Positions 52,400-63,177 of a DNA stretch of 64,000 nucleotides are shown here, in pieces. Origin of the DNA: Proales similis (lineage: Eukaryota; Rotifera; Eurotatoria; Ploima; Proalidae). The stretch is taken from positions 434,001 to 498,000 of the forward strand of contig JAGVRJ010000012.1 in NCBI GenBank assembly GCA_019059635.1. The letters run 5' to 3'. The notes below the pieces were generated by a model, which searched no databases, was not told the DNA's origin, and saw only the letters and a program-made list of their open reading frames with translations. Position numbers and translations under genes: made by a program. The stretch's first letter is position 1. Every line of letters starts with the position of its first letter.

Positions 52400-52864
52400 T
52401 ACTGGAGGAAGAGCGATTATTTTTTTTCTCTTGGTTAAATAGAAGAATTCGAGCAAATTTTTGGAGTTTTGAAGAGATTGGCGGGACAATCAGAGAGCGA
52501 GAGAGCAAAACTGAATGTTGGGGAGAGAGGGGCCAGGAGAAAGAGGAGGGATCGAGTGACTGTTGAGTGCGCACATTAAATTGCAAGGCGTTCGCTAGTG
52601 TTATGCAGACGCCTTCGTTTCATAATAGTGATCGGGCAACGCGTGCTTGCGTTGCTTGCGTACATTCAACTCATGCCAAGCATTTTTAGTTTTTCGCCCG
52701 TCTAAGCGTTTGTTAAAGCAATATTGAGCCATCCGAGCGACTACATAGTCGTTTAAGCTTAAATCTCAACGATCGCTCGTCCGCTCTTTTAATTTTTTGT
52801 CTCAATCGCACACGCATTTCGTTCAGATATTTAGCGTCATCAAGCCGACAGAAGACAGTTACAA
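52400..52864. other. Spacer between the channel gene and MDH2
   Basis: Holds a likely poly(A) signal of the channel gene (ATTAAA at 52575-52580) and the MDH2 promoter; GA-rich at 52490-52515. Confidence 0.45.
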
Positions 52865-54021
52865 ATGGAAGCTCTTAAGGTATTGAGAAGCAGCACTGGC
52901 CGTGGTCTGATGCAAGTGATCAGCCGCAGCTTCAGCGCCTCACAGGCCCACAATGTCGGTGACGACTTTCAGACGGAATGCAGGTTGAATCGATTTAATT
53001 TGCTTTCAATATAGGCCAAGGTTGCCGTGCTTGGCGCCAGTGGTGGCATCGGCCAGCCGCTTTCGTTGTTGCTGAAGACTTCGCCTTTGGTCGAGAGTCT
53101 GTCGCTCTATGATGTGCAGCACACGAAAGGTGTCGGTGCCGACCTGAGCCACATCGAGACCAAATGCCAAGTTGAAGCATTTGTCGGCAAAGACGAGCTC
53201 CACGACTCGCTCAAGGGCGCCAACATTGTCGTCATTCCGGCTGGTGTGCCACGAAAGCCCGGCATGACTCGAGACGACTTGTTCAATATCAACGCGACCA
53301 TCGTCGCTGATTTGGCCACCGCATGTGCCCAGACTTGCCCCGAGGCGCTCATCTGCATCATTTCGAACCCGGTCAACTCGACCGTGCCGATCGCCTGCGA
53401 GATCCTCAAGAAGCACAACCAGTTCTCGCCAAAGCGAGTGTTCGGCGTGACCACGTTGGACGTGGTGCGAGCCAACACTTTTGTTGCCCAGCTGAAGGGA
53501 TTGGATGTGACCAAGACCTCGGTGCCGGTGGTCGGTGGCCACTCTGGCAACACCATTGTCCCTCTGCTCTCGCAAGTCTCGCCCTCGGTTCAATTCAGCG
53601 CCGAGGAGCTCGAGCGATTGACCCGACGAATCCAGAACGCCGGCACCGAGGTAGTCGAGGCCAAGGCTGGAACCGGATCGGCCACTTTGTCAATGGCTTT
53701 CGCCGGCGCCCGATTCGTCTTCTCTGTCTTGGAGGCCATGAACGGCAAACAGGGCGTCGTTGAGTGCGCTTTCGTCTCCAGCGAGGGCCTCGAGACCAGC
53801 TACTTTGCCACCCCGATTCTTTTCGGCGTAAGTGATCCCTTCAAATTATCGACTCGTTGCTTAATGTCATGAAAAAAAAAAAGAAAAACGGAATGGAGCG
53901 AAGCTTGGGCATCGGCAAAATCACCGACTACGAGACCAAGTTGATCGAGGTCGCCGTCAAGGAGCTGAAGGGCAACATCGAGAAGGGCGTCAAGTTCGTG
54001 CACGAGCAGTACAAGCACTAA
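52865..54021 (+). CDS. MDH2: Mitochondrial malate dehydrogenase
   Basis: TCA-cycle enzyme interconverting malate and oxaloacetate with NAD, in the mitochondrial matrix. Three exons (52865-52954, 53015-53827, 53884-54021) sum to 1041 nt, giving 346 residues. A basic, Ser-rich presequence of about 25 residues precedes [15 protein letters not shown] (NAD fold). Catalytic and binding motifs: [41 protein letters not shown] with the active-site His, and [20 protein letters not shown]. The C-terminus is KFVHEQYKH. The first donor is placed at 52955 (AAT/GTCGGT) since it yields the conserved N-AKVAVLG junction in frame. The coding sequence is strongly biased to G/C-ending codons, as expected of a highly expressed gene. 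Confidence 0.97.
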
Positions 54022-54126
54022 AAAAAAGCCAGTCGAGAATAGGATAGCTGCTTTTTACAAACCATAGATCGTCATATTTGTCACCAATTTCCCGCTGTCT
54101 AGACTTGAACAAACCGCCGTTGTCAC

Positions 54127-54132
54127 AATAAA
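54127..54132 (+). terminator. Candidate poly(A) signal of MDH2
   Basis: AATAAA about 105 nt after the stop. Confidence 0.6.
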
Positions 54133-54220
54133 ATACCAATTCAGTTCAATCTGCCTGTTTTCTTCTCATTTTCTTTTCGTCCACTCGGCACGTTAGGCTT
54201 CGTTCATACTTTACGAGTGC

Positions 54221-54226
54221 TTTATT
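54221..54226 (-). terminator. Candidate poly(A) signal of NLK
   Basis: Minus-strand AATAAA about 975 nt after the NLK stop, and about 90 bp from the MDH2 signal. Confidence 0.45.
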
Positions 54227-55200
54227 TAAAAAATTTTGCTGTGCTTTTGCCTTAAATAAAATGTGAGCTTGACAAGCATGAATAAGAATGAGACAAAGAT
54301 GGAGAGACACCAAGAGAAGGAGAGAGAGAGAGGGGAAGAGGTAGAGAGTGAGAGAGACTGAGAGAAGGGGAAACGAGAGAGGCAATGCAGACAGATGCAA
54401 GAAGGCAGATTAAATTCGATGCCAATGAGGTAGTCGGCCGCAGCACAAAGACTATCGGCGACGGCATTCGGAGGTTTCTGCGTTGTTTCTCGTGGTCGCT
54501 GGTTGCGGCGGCAGCGGCGATGGTTGTGGTGGTGCTGCTGCTGCTGTTGGTCAGAATGAATGGAGAAATAAATAAAAAAAAACAAAAGAAGAGTGCAAAA
54601 ACAGAAACGAAAGAACAATGAGACAAAATGAGAACAGAACGAGAGTTTATGACGAGGCTTCACTTCAATTTCAATTGAATCTAACAACACTTGATTAAAT
54701 AGGTGTGCATGTATGCATTGGTGTTGGCTTGTTTGCTGTTGTGTGTGTCCTGGACACTTATTTACAGAGATCAGACGGCGCCCGAAACGGGCATCGCATG
54801 TCGGTCCATGAGGATTATGAGGGAGCAAAATAGAGCAAAAACTGACGATAGACAATGGCAGACAGATACCGAGAGTAAATGAACGAAACAAAACAAGTAA
54901 TGAATGGCCTGATGAGACCGCAGACCGCAGCGGTGGCTTCGTTTTTGCTCGGTTGAACGCACAAGCGTCGAACATGGTGGAACAAAGCTGCGCGAGCGAA
55001 TGTTTGATAAATGATGAATGAGGGTATCTGCTGCTGGTGCCGTAGAGAGGGTTCGATGATGCGCTGGTGGCCACAGAGATCGCCCCTCGCAGAGAGTAAA
55101 TGGTTTGTATTGAGCATAAATGTTGAAGATCGATCGTGATGAGGAGGATGATGACAAGCGCAGCGGTGTTGTGTCTTGATCGTGATTTGGCTCGACGCTT
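54227..55200 (-). other. Probable NLK 3' UTR
   Basis: About 970 nt with GA runs (54310-54355), a trinucleotide GCT/GGT-rich patch (54500-54550) and long low-complexity open frames but no protein motif. Best explained as an untranslated region between the NLK stop and its poly(A) signal. Confidence 0.5.
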
Positions 55201-56821
55201 CTAGCGGCGTTCATCCCAGTTGTGCGGCGATGGCGGAAGCTCGTGCGGAAGAGCGACTTGCGATCTAAACGAACTAAATTGGCGGCAAATGTGAAGCGCA
55301 AGAGTTGAGATGGGCCACTTACTGGATGAAGGTTTTGTACGAGGGCGAGTTCGGGTTTATACAAAGCGGCACCGAACTCTTCTGACTCATGTTGGTGAGC
55401 CATTTGTGGATAAACTCTTTTGCGTAGTAGATGTTGGTGAATCTTTCGTCTGAATCGTCGTAGATAAACTCGGCCTGAGGTTCGAGGTTGCTGCAGAACT
55501 GAAGGCCCGTGCTGGTTCTCAAGCAGCACGAGCACATGCACGAATGGTAGCGAAGTCGGCCCTCGTTCACGTAGCGGTTCTGAAGCGCCTTCTCTGCGCT
55601 TATCCTCTTGTCCGGGTCCCAGCAGAGCATCTGAAGCAAGAGGCGGCGCGCCTCGTCGTCCTTGGCTATTTGACACAGCAGCGACATGTTACGCTGCTTG
55701 TTGCCTCGGTTGTGCACCACGTAGCGTTTGGCGGCGTCGCACGACGTTCGAATCTCGTCGACGGTGGGCGTTCCCAATATGTCGATTATCTTGTCGACTT
55801 GTTTGAGCGGATTGGCCGCCAAGAACATGATCTTGCGATGCAGCAGCTCGCCGTAGATGCAGCCCACGCTCCACATGTCGACAGCGAAGCCGTAATGGCG
55901 AGCGCCGAGCAACAACTCCGGCGCTCGATAGTACTGGGTGACCACCTCCTGGGTCATGTCGCGGTTCTTGTTGGTCTCGACCACTCGCGCAAGTCCAAAG
56001 TCGCAGATCTTTAACAGACAATTGCTGTTCACCAACAGGTTGCCCGGCTTTATGTCGCGGTGTATTATGCCGCTCGAGTGCAGGTATTTGACGCCGCGCA
56101 GTATCTGATACAGAAACAGCTTCACGTGATCCTGAGTGAGCATCTGAGGGCTTGAGATTATTTTGTGCAGGTCGCTCTGCATCAGCTCGGTCAGGATGTA
56201 GACCTCGTGAAAGAGATCGATCATGGGCGGCTGCAGCACGTCCACTGTGTGCAATATGTTGTCATGCTTCAGAGTGCAGAGCATTTTCACTTCGCGAAAG
56301 ACGCGCTTGGCCGACACCACAGTTTGGAACACGTTGGGCATTTTCTTGAGCGCCACACGCCGTCCAGTGCGCGGGTCTGTGACCGACCAGACCACGCCGA
56401 AAGCGCCGTAGCCGACCACTTTGTCCGTCTCTTCGGACTCGGCTCCTTGCGGCCCGTTTGGCGCCATTTTGGCACCAAACGAGCTGGCGACCGCGGCTAC
56501 CGCTGCTCCTGGTGCTGCACCGCCCACTTGCTGCGAGAACATTTTCGCACCGGCTTGAGATGCAAACATGTGCGGATCGATGGGACGCGATCTGGACTGG
56601 GCGGCCGCAACGCCGTTCGGCGCCTGGTTGAGATTAGCTGCGGCAGCGACCGCGGCGGCGGCGATTGCCGCTGAGACGGCGGCCGTGTGCGAGCCCGTAG
56701 AAGAGGCGGACGAAGACGAGCCGCTTGAAGAGGCGGCAGACGAACTGCTCTGGTTGAAATGGCTCATGTGAGGCGGAGCGGCAAGATGATGGTGTGGCGC
56801 ATGGTGCTGGTTGGATATCAT
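55201..56821 (-). CDS. NLK: Nemo-like kinase
   Basis: Proline-directed MAPK-like kinase that restrains TCF/LEF transcription in Wnt signalling and acts in other pathways. Two exons (55323-56821, 55201-55264) sum to 1563 nt, giving 520 residues. The first 125 residues are His/Ser/Ala-rich low complexity, as in NLK of other animals. The kinase domain has VVGYGAFGVVWSV, VALKKM, HRDIKPGNLLVNSNCLLKICDFG and the T-loop MTQEVVTQYYRAPE with the NLK-specific TQE. The family C-terminal extension is clear: DEGRLRYH-like NEGRLRYHSCMCSCC, VPLCINPNSPSYKTFI. The tiny last exon completes ELPPSPHNW. All but 64 nt lie in one exon, in contrast to the intron-rich neighbours. Confidence 0.95.
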
Positions 56822-57142
56822 TTCCTAGGCTCTCTTTGGTTGAATATGCGACTCGGCTGCGAACGAGGCGGACAGTTTGGCGGATGATCTGGCGGAGCGG
56901 AATAGAACGAAAATACCAACACCAACACGACAAATCTGAAAATGGCCAACTGCAATGTTTTAGCTTTAGAACTAAATGTTTCGCACTTCTTGAAGGAGGC
57001 GAATTCCGATCGCTTTAAAAACGCGCGCATGTGTGATCAGTTAGATGAACTGCAAATCGGACACGATTATGAACTTGAAACGGATTGTGGGCGGGCGGGC
57101 GGGCGAGATGAAAATGTGTGAGCGCAACAGCACACTGCGTGT

Positions 57143-57162
57143 TGTGTGTGTGTGCGCGCGCG
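57143..57162. repeat. Alternating GT/GC purine-pyrimidine tract
   Basis: (GT)n followed directly by (GC)n about 320 bp upstream of the NLK start codon; Z-DNA-prone. Confidence 0.7.
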
Positions 57163-57227
57163 GGCCGGACTGAAGATGAAACGAACTAAAATAGAAGCCG
57201 GCCAGAGATTCAAGAGGGCCGTCTTCA

Positions 57228-57251
57228 TGTGTGTGTGTGTGTGTGTGTGTG
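57228..57251. repeat. (TG)12 microsatellite
   Basis: Perfect dinucleotide run about 400 bp upstream of NLK. Confidence 0.9.
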
Positions 57252-57461
57252 GAGTCGACTACTGGCTACGTGGAGCAGAGTACGAGACCAAATATGAAGG
57301 AGAAAGAGAATAGAAGGCGAGCGACAATTACTGGGCGTGCGACGACGGGCCGGTCGAGCAGAGGCCAGTCGGCCGGGTGGCGCTCACGACAACAACTGCG
57401 CTGATGACGGGCCTGATCGCCCATTCGTTCATTCATTCATTTATTTAACCCTATTCTGGTT

Positions 57462-57535
57462 TTATAATAAATTATTATCGGTCAATTTTCACTCGGTCAA
57501 TTCAGTCATCTGATGATGGCCATAATTTATTATAA
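57462..57535. repeat. 12-bp perfect inverted repeat with 50-bp loop
   Basis: Arms TTATAATAAATT (57462-57473) and its complement (57524-57535). The loop holds two CGGTCAATT direct repeats at 57479 and 57494. Confidence 0.75.
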
Positions 57536-59209
57536 GCGTCGAATAAATTAGGCAAGAAATGATCAGTGCGGCGTCTGATTATATTTAAATAGCGCCCGTC
57601 GATTATGCGACACACTTTTTCAATTAATGAAAGCTTCTTTAGTCGGCGTCAAAGCTGCCTCGAGTGGCCTGGCTTTTCTGCCGACCGCCATAATCTCACG
57701 CTCGCGTCATCTTGGCTTGCTGTCGCATGCAACTCACCAGCCAGCGCATTGCCATACGAGAAAGATTGAATTTGGAAGAAAAAAAAAATTAGAAAAATTG
57801 CTCACACTGTTTAAATAAGCCTAAACGGGCATTGAGCGTAGTGCAGCTCATCTACGACGTCTTGTGAAGCGAGTTAAATAAGAGAAAAGTACATGAGAGC
57901 CAGTTGATTCCAGTCTAGCAACAAGAACATATCTGAAGAGGCAGCCAACACAGAGAAAGAGAGCGAGTGGGTGGTGAACGAGGAAGAAAAGTTAAATATA
58001 AAGCGAACGCGAGGTCGATCATATGATTCGAACTAGAACGAGATCGCACTGAGGCCGCATTCGTGTTTTAAATAGGAGCGGCTTCGACCCGGGGAGGGGA
58101 GGCAGGGGTTGGTTGGTAGAAGGGAGCGAAAGGGAGACCGGGCGGGGGTTGCTTCTCGTTCGATTGCTCGTTCTCTTTAGCTTGCCTTGCTCTCTCGCTC
58201 GCTCGCTCTTTGGCTACGTTGCCTGGCTGGCTCGAACGACCGCTCGGCCCAGATGATAATGGCGAGGCAAATAAATGAGCCGCATACCATAATACGGCGA
58301 GCTCGATCGCTCAATCAATCGCTTCACGCATAATTACGGCCCGTTTCTGGTCTTATGAAAAGGACCTGTGCTCTCGAGTGTGTGTGAGCTTAAGTTGACC
58401 AGGAAAACTCGAATAGACGCGGCTCACCGCCCGATTATCCCAAGTTCACTTTGCATAGGTCGAACTGGGCCGATGGTCAAACAGGCGAATAAATCGAAGC
58501 AGTATAATGTGTAAAGGGCGCCGGCACACTTGGCCCGCCCGTTCGCTCTGACGCCCATTCGTCATCATATCCGTCCCAACGGACCTGTCCCCTATCAATC
58601 TCCATGACCACTGTGCGCGCCCCGGCCGCCCTCACACCGAACGCGCGGTTAATTAGTACATGACGGCCTCGCCATTTAGGGCGTGAGCTTTTGCAGTTGC
58701 AATCACCATCATCACATTAGCCCGGAGCTCAAGCCAGTCAGAGCAGTCGCCAATTAAGTCGTATCCAACTTTATTTGCAGTCGATTACAAGTTATGGATT
58801 AGTTGCTAATCGAGCAGAGAATAGCGAATTGATTTTAGAAAAAGAAGAAAATAGTTGACGAAATAAGATTTTTTTGTTGTGTCTTCTAACCGAGCGAGCT
58901 CACGGTTTTTAACCGGCCGCCACCAGGACGCTGCTATGCTTAAATATCGCGAGGGGCTCGTCAGTGAGCTCGTCGGTTTGTCGGCTCACTTGATGCATTT
59001 GCATGAGTCGTTTTACACTTGCTTGGGTAGTAACAAAACAAAAAAAAAAAAGTTACGAAAAAGGAAAGAAGAAGAAGAAGATGACGGTAAGAAGAGCGGT
59101 GACCGGGCATTCAAGATTATGACAATGATGATGATGATGAGGCTCTCTCGTCATTTGTCAGCGAAATAGAGAAGAGAAGTATATGCAAAAGCGAAAGAGA
59201 GTAGAGTGT

Positions 59210-59990
59210 TCACTCGTTTGTGTGTCGACGCTTCCTGCCTCGGCGCGGTTTGCCGCCGAACGAGTTCGAATTCAAGAATTCGGTGAGCGTCAAGTCGCTA
59301 TGGATTATGGCGATTTGAGACGGATCGGAGCTGAGCTCCGTTTCTGTGTCTTGTCTTGATTTGCGGCGTCGGCTGATGCTGGCTTTGTTCGAGCCCTTTT
59401 GGTCCAGTCGTCGGTTGCGTTCGTCCAATTCGCGCTGGCGTCGCATGTCTCGCCTTCAAAATACAATTAAATCTCAAAGAACGGACTGAGTAAGAGACGA
59501 GCAAAGATCGCGCTTACCGTTTTATTTGCCTCTCGTTGTTTTCAAATTTTTGATGCCGCTTTTCAAACGCCTCGTCCTCGGCGAATTCACAGCCTTCAAT
59601 TTTATAGCTCGGCTTGATTCTCACTTGGCGCCACTTGGGCACAGCCACGTCGACGAGTCTGCTGTTGTTCTGCTGCTGAGCAGGTTCAGTTTGAGGAGGC
59701 CGACTGGCTGCCGTCTGGGAATGTACGATGGGCTCTAAGAGCCGATCAGGAGTGACGTCGACGCCTTGCAGGCTATTGTCGGCGATTGGCACGTTGTCGA
59801 GATTGGTCAGGGGAGCAGACGCTCGTCTTATTGACTTGTTCTCTTCGCCGGCCCGTTTGGTTTTGAGCTGCGAGGCGATGCGTCGGATTTTGCACGCTGG
59901 CTCGCTGGCCACATTCTCCTTGCCGACGAGCGCCACGTCGCTCGACTCGCTCAAATGCTTTACACGTCGTTGCCGCGCTGGTCGTTTCAT
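59210..59990 (-). CDS. MSL1: MSL1-like protein with PEHE domain
   Basis: Scaffold of the MSL histone H4K16 acetyltransferase complex; the PEHE domain binds the acetyltransferase MOF. Two exons (59518-59990, 59210-59453) sum to 717 nt, giving 238 residues. The N-terminal half is basic and disordered, with none of the coiled coil of animal MSL1. The PEHE-like segment is at residues about 115-180: VPKWRQVRI, then DEAFEKRHQKFENNERQIKRRDMRRQRELDERN, formed across the intron. The C-terminus has IIHSDLTLTEFLNSNSFGGKPRRGRKR, in line with the MSL1 end of the PEHE region. The related KANSL1 is an alternative, but the VPxWR start favours MSL1. Much shorter than the vertebrate protein (about 600 residues). 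Confidence 0.72.
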
Positions 59991-60537
59991 GATGTTTGCT
60001 GCTTGGCTACGCTCATTGATCGGCCCTGCTTTTCGATTCTTATTTGTCTGTGCAACGCCTTTCGGGGGGTAGACGAGTCGAAAATATGGACGTCAATACC
60101 TAATCATCTGATCTCATGCGTGTAGCCGCCTCTGATTATGCCCGTTCATGTTTTATCCAGCCCCTGCTCTCAAAACTACCTTCGCATTGCACTAGTCTAT
60201 TGCTTCATCTCTTTCCCCCCTCTCTCTCTCTCTCTTACTTTCTGTCCTCTTTTCTGCCTTCTCTTGATGGCTCCATTCTTGCTATTTTTTCTTTTATTCA
60301 AAATGCAAGCCAAGAGAGCTGAAAATACAAACTTGATCACTTTTCGCAAAATGAGAAACAAGCGAAATGAAAACTCAAGCAAGAAGAAAAAAGAAAAAGG
60401 CGGTCGAAACATGTCAACAACCTTGGAGCACCGATTGAGCATTCCGCCGTTGCAGCTCAAGCGATTTGCTTTCTGGCTTTCTGCTTCCTGAGGTGAAATG
60501 AGAAATCATCAAGTGAACGAGACAGAGGCTGATTGGC
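59991..60537. other. Spacer between MSL1 and DUSP22
   Basis: MSL1 promoter and DUSP22 3' UTR; minus-strand AATAAA at 60293-60298 and a CT run at 60221-60235. No gene. Confidence 0.4.
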
Positions 60538-61254
60538 CTACTTTTCAAACTGCTTCCAGAATTCGTTCACGCTCTCTTGGCAAACTCGTTTGTCGTCGTA
60601 TTTCGAGGCTCCTACTTGCTTGATGAGTTTGTAGCGAGCCAAGTTGAGATCGTTGTTCTCGTAGACTTGGAGCTGCCGCTGAAAGCCGACGTTTGGCGAA
60701 GAGATTTTGCGACAGCCTCGGACCGCGTTTAGTGCGTCTTCAGCGCCCAGATCCGTGCATGTCATTATGTAGGCAGTGGCAATGGTCACCGACCTGGACA
60801 CGCCCGCCAGACTGAATTGGCAACAAAAACTATTTCAAAAGACAAAAATCGGCTGCCACATGTGCCACTGACCAGTGAATTAGGACGTTTCCGTTCTCAA
60901 CCACGCGCGCCTTGTGTATGAAGTAAATTGCCAATTCAAAGTTCTGCCGCAGATCTTCATACGGCGAGTCATAGGCGTTGATTCGAAGGTACTTTACATG
61001 CTTGACAGGCACATCAAGGCCAGGCCAGGCGAGTGGCGAAATGGGACCGCTTACTTCAAACTGACGAACAGGCCGGTTCGGCTCCACAATAGACACAACG
61101 TGGCTAATGCGGCGATTCCGCAGCTGGGTCCTATCCTCTGCGTCGCTAAGGCTTCCGACGTACAGGCCAGGCAAGATCTGTGAGAGCGATTGGCGGTCAA
61201 CAGCGGCGTTGAATATCGCGCTCGTTCACTTACCCGGCTCATTCCGGTGCCCAT
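60538..61254 (-). CDS. DUSP22: Dual-specificity phosphatase, DUSP22/DUSP15 type
   Basis: Small atypical protein phosphatase of the JNK-pathway group. Three exons (61234-61254, 60873-61177, 60538-60811) sum to 600 nt, giving 199 residues. The first exon encodes only MGTGMSR; the Gly2 fits N-myristoylation, as in DUSP22 (MGNGMN). Then ILPGLYVGS; the general-acid region NAYDSPYEDL; and the P-loop HCLAGVSRS, in which the active-site Cys is completed across the second intron. Downstream AYIMTCTDLGAEDAL and SPNVGFQRQLQ are characteristic of the DUSP22/15 branch. An insertion of about 15 residues lies between the SIV strand and the DSP loop. The catalytic residues are all present, so it should be active. 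Confidence 0.93.
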
Positions 61255-63177
61255 CCTACGTAGCTGACAGCCGCTAACTTCTCAACGGGGCCAATTCAAT
61301 CTAAAACCAAAACGAGTCGGGCAATTGAATTTATAATTCAATTAAAAATCAGTTGAATCATAATTTGCTGCCTCAACTGCTAAATATTCATGTTTGCCGC
61401 ATTCGAGCGTTTGTCACTTTGTTTTCATGAATTTTTCGGGCTCGTGCGCAATAGAGCTGATGGGAGCTGGAGAAGCAGACGCCAACGTTAAATGTTCAAT
61501 CAAGAACAATCAATTCAGCAGAATGAAAGGGAAGGAAGAGAAGAGAAAAAAAAGGCGAATTTGAAAAGGACGAGCTGAGGCAAATTTACGATGAACCGCA
61601 AACGGAACTCGTTTTCATTCCCGAGAGGAGAAGAGGGCGAAGAGAAAGAAGGAGGAAAGAGTTTATTGACGACGTCTTTGGCCCTCAACTCTGAAAGAAA
61701 TTGCGCATTTAGACAGGCCCCAGCGGCGGCAGCAGCAGCAGTCAAAGAGGTAAAAGCACCCGACCAAATTTGAACAAAACTGGTCCATTAAACGATTTAA
61801 TGACTTGCGCGTCAGGCAGAGAAAAAGAAGAGTCACGCGCTCTCGAGTCGATTTCTCGCCGTCGCCGCTAGCGTTGGCGGCATGCACTGAATTGACACGG
61901 TGGATGATTCAACACGATCGAGAGATGTTTGCATCAATTTAATTCGCGTCAACTTGTTGAGTTGGCGAAAACTCACACGCTTCGAGAAGAAACATGCTTC
62001 ACGCTCTCCAAGTCGACTGCCGCCGATCGCCTCCACTAAATTGGCATTCGCTTGTGCCCATGCTCAAGAGGACTTGATCCTTCTTTTGCGTCTCACACTC
62101 GTCGAATGAAGCGAATGAGCCTCACCTGGCCCGAGTCGTAATTTCGAAATATTTCACTCGAATAGAGTAGAAGCGAACACACAGGCCATCTCTGTCGACT
62201 TGAGTCATGGCACGACTTGTGTGTGCTTTTAAAAAAACTCCAAGCACAACTCGCGCGGCTATGTTGACAATTTCTGTGCCTGTGTCGCTGACTCATTGTC
62301 GACGCCGTTCTCGTTATTGTCTACGATGCAAAGCTTTTTATTTAAGCTGCACAGTCGAGCAGGTCGAGTTAGAGCGCTGCTTTGAGCCCCCTCGTGTTAG
62401 ATCATAAACGATTAGCGATTATGCGCCGGACGAGTTGAGCTCGTCTTGAAGCCTGTTTTTCCAGCTGAATGAGTCTCTTGTAACAATCGATCGACCGATA
62501 TCAAATTGCACCCTTCTCGCCATCTTTACCTCCTCGCTCGTCGTATTTCGCTCTCGATTTCAACGACCTTAATGATTTGCGGCCTGCTCCAAGCCTGCAC
62601 CCAAGGCTGTTATTAATTGCTTTAAACGAGCCGTGAACTATTGAATTGGCTCTTGAGGAACGGCTGCGTTCCTCTAATCATTCGCTTGCCGAGCGTTTCC
62701 CGATCCAGCCCAGAAATTTCCCGCGTTCCCAACACGCCCTGTCTCTCTTTGTTGAACGTTTGTCTATTGATTGTCCAAATCAATCTCCTCAGCCAACTGG
62801 TTTGACAAGCGCTCGCTTGCCAATCTCTATTCTGGGCAGTCAAATGCTTATCTCCCGCTCCTGCTGGCATTAGCTAGATTGCGGGCCCAACACTGCTCTG
62901 GTAGTCACGTGATTTCATAATAAATGCGAGCAAGAGAGGCAAAGAAGCAAAATGAGAGAAAAAATTTGTGAATGCATTGAGATGAATAGAAAATGGGCAA
63001 TGTTGCGATTCAGTTTAGTCTTTGCTAGAGAGCGTCCTGTCAGGAGAATTGCATCTCCGACCGACCTAAATCACTCCAATTATCTTTCAGATCACGAATT
63101 ATAATTGCAGACAGCAGTGGTCGCCAGAAATAAAGCAGTGAACGGAATAGAGAGAGAAAGGAACGCCAATCTTACGA
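61255..63177. other. 1.9-kb divergent region between DUSP22 and NFU1
   Basis: Promoters of both genes are expected here. I see A/G-rich stretches near 61520-61560 and 61620-61660 and no coding frame with motifs. Confidence 0.45.

Larger units (their letters stand above)
56822..59209. other. 2.4-kb region upstream of NLK
   Basis: Likely NLK promoter and regulatory DNA plus the 3' end of MSL1 (a minus-strand AATAAA at 58769-58774). Contains a GT-to-GC tract (57143-57162), (TG)12 (57228-57251), an inverted repeat (57462-57535), and a G-run cluster (58091-58148). No gene seen. Confidence 0.5.

Noticed and set aside
54226-55676. Long minus-strand frames (up to 300 codons) with His/Gln and Ser/Leu runs
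   Set aside because: They lie in the NLK 3' UTR or overlap the NLK coding exon in another frame; simple-sequence composition, no motif.
58879-59169. Plus-strand frame of 96 codons with Lys/Glu/Met runs
   Set aside because: Simple-sequence (AAG, ATG runs) and no conserved motif; lies in the 3' flank of MSL1.
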